This document shows, in pieces, positions 62,150 to 64,000 of a stretch of 64,000 bases of DNA. The stretch's first letter is position 1, and each line of letters opens with the position of its first letter. Source of the DNA: UBA4971 sp029551185 (GTDB lineage Bacteria; Bacillota; SHA-98; UBA4971); contig DAOSZN010000004.1 in the NCBI GenBank assembly GCA_035593725.1, positions 50,438-114,437 of the forward strand. Direction: 5' to 3'. Made by a program: the position numbers and the translations under genes. A model generated the notes under the pieces. The model did no database searches. It saw only the letters and a program-made list of their open reading frames with translations, and was not told the origin of the DNA.

Positions 62150-62884
62150 ATGGATATAAAGTTTATGATAGGACTTTCCCCGGTGCTTCTAAAAGGCGCA
62201 GTAACAACCATGGAACTCACATGCCTTTCTATGCTGTTTGGGATGACTATAGGGCTTGGTTTGGCATTGGCGCGCATATCCCGGAGCTCGTTGTTGAATA
62301 AGCCTGCTTCACTTTATATCTGGTGGATGCGGGGAACACCCCTCCTGATGCAGCTTTTCCTGATCTATTATGGCCTACCTCAAGCAGGCATAACTTTGGA
62401 TCCGTTTCCAGCTGCGGTGATAGGCATGACTTTGAACTCCTCAGCATATATTGCGGAGATTCTTCGAGGAGGTATTTTGTCTATAGATAAAGGCCAGATT
62501 GAAGCTGCAAGATCCCTTGGAATGACTTATATGCAGTCAATGAGATGGGTAATATTTCCGCAGACTCTCCCCAGGATAATGCCTCCTCTCGGAAATGAAG
62601 CTGTTGCAAGACTTAAGGATTCGTCTTTGGTGTCCACCATTGCCATGGTAGATCTCATGCGGTCAGCTCAGCAAATGATTGCCACAACCTTCCGCCCGCT
62701 GGAGGTGTTCTTTGCAGCCGGAATACTCTATCTTGTATTGACCACAGCGTTCACTGTGGTCTTCGGTCTTTGGGAGAGGAAGCTTGCTGAACCGTTACAG
62801 CCGTCACATATTCGTGTGCGGCCGACCATGCGCGTGAAAACCCGGTTTATAGGGTTATTAGGCATGAGGGAGAGCCGCCAGTGA
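62150..62884 (+). CDS. Amino-acid ABC transporter permease
   Basis: 244 residues, about five membrane helices, of the HisM/GlnP family: GAVTTMELTCLSMLFGMTIGL at the N-terminus, WWMRGTPLLMQLFLIYYGLP, and the ATPase-docking EAA loop GQIEAARSLGMTYMQSMRWVIFPQ. Together with the binding protein it would import a polar amino acid. No ATP-binding subunit gene follows, so the ATPase must be encoded elsewhere or shared. ATG at 62150 behind GAGGAGAG. Confidence 0.93.
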   Translation: MDIKFMIGLSPVLLKGAVTTMELTCLSMLFGMTIGLGLALARISRSSLLNKPASLYIWWMRGTPLLMQLFLIYYGLPQAGITLDPFPAAVIGMTLNSSAYIAEILRGGILSIDKGQIEAARSLGMTYMQSMRWVIFPQTLPRIMPPLGNEAVARLKDSSLVSTIAMVDLMRSAQQMIATTFRPLEVFFAAGILYLVLTTAFTVVFGLWERKLAEPLQPSHIRVRPTMRVKTRFIGLLGMRESRQ

Positions 62885-62885
62885 C

Positions 62886-62917
62886 ACACTCCCCATGCCT
62901 TTTGACAGGGGGAGTGT
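62886..62917 (+). terminator. Hairpin after the ABC permease gene
   Basis: ACACTCCCC (62886-62894) pairs with GGGGAGTGT (62909-62917), starting almost at the permease stop codon. The following bases are CAAATCATT, without a strong T run. Confidence 0.5.
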
Positions 62918-63085
62918 CAAATCATTCGGTTTAGGCCTGACGGCTTCAGAGTGCTGGATGAGTGATGTTCTTATGATACAAAATCAAATCTATCGTATTT
63001 GCATGTAAACTATATATTTTGCCTATTTAATGACATAATAAACATATAGATTGATCGTTAAATAAGTCTAAAGAGGTGATCAATC

Positions 63086-63418
63086 ATGACTTCTAATATT
63101 ATTTCAGTTGAGCAAATCAAAGAAAAGATAATTCCAATATTAAGAAACTACCCAGTAGATAAAGCAATACTATTTGGCTCATATGCAAAAGGTGAAGCTA
63201 CTAATAAGAGTGATATAGATTTATATATAGATACAAACGGGGAATTAAGAGGACTTGATTTTGTTGGATTACTTGAAATTCTTGTCGATGCCTTAGGAGC
63301 AGACATAGACTTAATAGATAAATCACATATAGAACCAGATTCTTTAATAATACAAGAAATTGAAGATGGAGGTGTGGTCATATATGAAAAATCAAAAGAT
63401 TATTATAAAGATAGTTAA
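63086..63418 (+). CDS. mntA: MntA-like nucleotidyltransferase antitoxin
   Basis: 110 residues of the minimal nucleotidyltransferase family. LFGSYAKGEATNKSDIDLYI is the GSX10DXD catalytic motif, followed by a third acidic residue (ADIDLID). In characterised HepT/MntA pairs the MNT protein AMPylates the HEPN toxin and neutralises it. It precedes and overlaps the HEPN gene. Base composition is much more AT-rich than the rest of the window, a sign of recent transfer. ATG behind AAAGAGGTGAT. Confidence 0.9.
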   Translation: MTSNIISVEQIKEKIIPILRNYPVDKAILFGSYAKGEATNKSDIDLYIDTNGELRGLDFVGLLEILVDALGADIDLIDKSHIEPDSLIIQEIEDGGVVIYEKSKDYYKDS

Positions 63419-63710
63419 ATATATTGATTCTATATTGAAATATACAAATAATGTGGATTACGCTGAGTTCAAAAATAACAGTATGATGGTAGAAGCATGT
63501 ATATTCAATTTGAGTCAAATCGGTGAATTAGTCAATAAACTAGATAAGGAGTATATGACGGGACATCCGGAGATTCCTTGGTTTAAAATGAGAGGGTTAA
63601 GAAATCGCATAGTTCATGACTATGAAGGTGTAAATCTAAACCTAATATGGGAAATCATTGATATAGACATAAGGGTATTGAGAGGACAGTTATTGAAACT
63701 AATTGACTAG
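63384..63710 (+). CDS. hepT: HepT-like HEPN-domain RNase toxin (DUF86)
   Basis: 108 residues, all helical. RNRIVHDY is the RX4HXY motif of active HEPN ribonucleases, and EACIFNLSQIGELVNKL is a conserved helix of the DUF86/HepT family. The target in related systems is tRNA or mRNA. ATG at 63384 is favoured by GGAGGTG 9 bases upstream; the frame continues to 63360. It overlaps mntA by 35 bases. Confidence 0.9.
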   Translation: MKNQKIIIKIVKYIDSILKYTNNVDYAEFKNNSMMVEACIFNLSQIGELVNKLDKEYMTGHPEIPWFKMRGLRNRIVHDYEGVNLNLIWEIIDIDIRVLRGQLLKLID

Positions 63711-63873
63711 CTTCTTTTCACAATTGAAGGGATCTATAGTTGCATGTTGAATTGGAAATTATGATGAAGGATAGCCTGTCTATGGAAGACAAATCAAATG
63801 CTGCAAGAGAGATTTACTAGCCATAAAAAGTCAGAACTCGGTAGTATCAGTAAGGAAAAGGGACTCCATCCCA

Positions 63874-63902
63874 TTGACAAAATGCCAAAGCCCACGTAGA
63901 AT
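63874..63902 (+). promoter_or_regulatory. Promoter of tRNA-Arg
   Basis: TTGACA (63874-63879), 17 bases, TAGAAT (63897-63902), ending 13 bases before the tRNA. Confidence 0.75.
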
Positions 63903-63915
63903 GTGATTGTCACGC

Positions 63916-63991
63916 GCGCCTGTAGCTCAGGGGATAGAGCATCTGACTTCTAATCAGAGGGTCGCAGGTTCGATTCCTGCCAGGCGCGCCA
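63916..63991 (+). tRNA. tRNA-Arg (anticodon TCT)
   Basis: GCGCCTG (63916-63922) pairs with CAGGCGC (63981-63987), discriminator G and encoded CCA to 63991. The D arm is GCTCAGGGGATAGAGC, the anticodon stem TCTGA/TCAGA encloses CTTCTAA with anticodon TCT, and the T arm is GCAGGTTCGATTCCTGC. Confidence 0.97.
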
Positions 63992-64000
63992 TTCTTTTGG

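Noticed and set aside
63711..63915. Short frame MMKDSLSMEDKSNAAREIY after hepT as a gene or remnant
   Set aside because: Only 19 codons, no ribosome site and no recognisable family.

Overview
The window looks like chromosome of an anaerobic, fermentative or syntrophic Firmicute (Bacillota). Pointers are Shine-Dalgarno-rich starts with many GTG/TTG codons, a T-box leader, PlsY, a SpoIIE-type phosphatase, NusG-domain-II and Gx-transporter genes, TRAP-TAXI transport, [FeFe] hydrogenases, Hdr proteins and ferredoxin-dependent 2-oxoacid oxidation. A secreted protein with beta-strand repeats and a C-terminal phenylalanine (56075-58186), together with a triple-AMIN amidase, hints at a diderm Firmicute lineage, but this is inference. 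No phage, insertion sequence or CRISPR array was seen.

Layout. 1-6044: hydrogenase operon, comprising the end of a NuoF-like subunit, a catalytic [FeFe] hydrogenase, a small [2Fe-2S] protein, a PAS-containing sensory [FeFe] hydrogenase and a PP2C/SpoIIE phosphatase. 6041-11025 (minus): envelope-stress-like PspC and LiaF-like proteins, a polysaccharide deacetylase, and an ArsR/zinc-cadmium P-type ATPase pair. 11422-19515: MATE exporter, MgtE behind a long structured leader, a second deacetylase, an HD hydrolase, Gx transporter and NusG-II genes, a zinc-ribbon protein and a lipoprotein. 19878-23463: TRAP-TAXI transporter.

23756-40335 is the centrepiece: malic enzyme, HdrC, HdrB, HdrA, a double-length HdrA fusion, MvhD-like, FrhB-like, a fumarate-reductase-like iron-sulfur and flavoprotein pair, 2-oxoglutarate:ferredoxin oxidoreductase (KorDABC) and succinyl-CoA ligase (SucCD), almost all on one strand with tight spacing. 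Together they would cover malate/pyruvate and fumarate-succinate-succinyl-CoA-2-oxoglutarate interconversion. The flavin-rich Hdr complex could bifurcate or confurcate electrons between ferredoxin, a FrhB-linked carrier and fumarate. This is the best candidate for a little-described system in the window.

40581-50379: a Nal1/trypsin-like protease, PlsY, maltokinase plus a GlgM-type glycosyltransferase (maltose-1-phosphate synthesis), an XRE regulator, an AMIN amidase, MurI, RNase PH, RdgB and tRNA-Pro. 50730-60496: a secreted 5'-nucleotidase, then a starch/alpha-glucan locus (GH57, a CBM48-like beta-rich protein, GH13) preceded by a LacI-like operator palindrome. 60571-62884: T-box-controlled amino-acid ABC binding protein and permease without an ATPase gene. 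63086-63991: an AT-rich MntA/HepT toxin-antitoxin pair next to tRNA-Arg.
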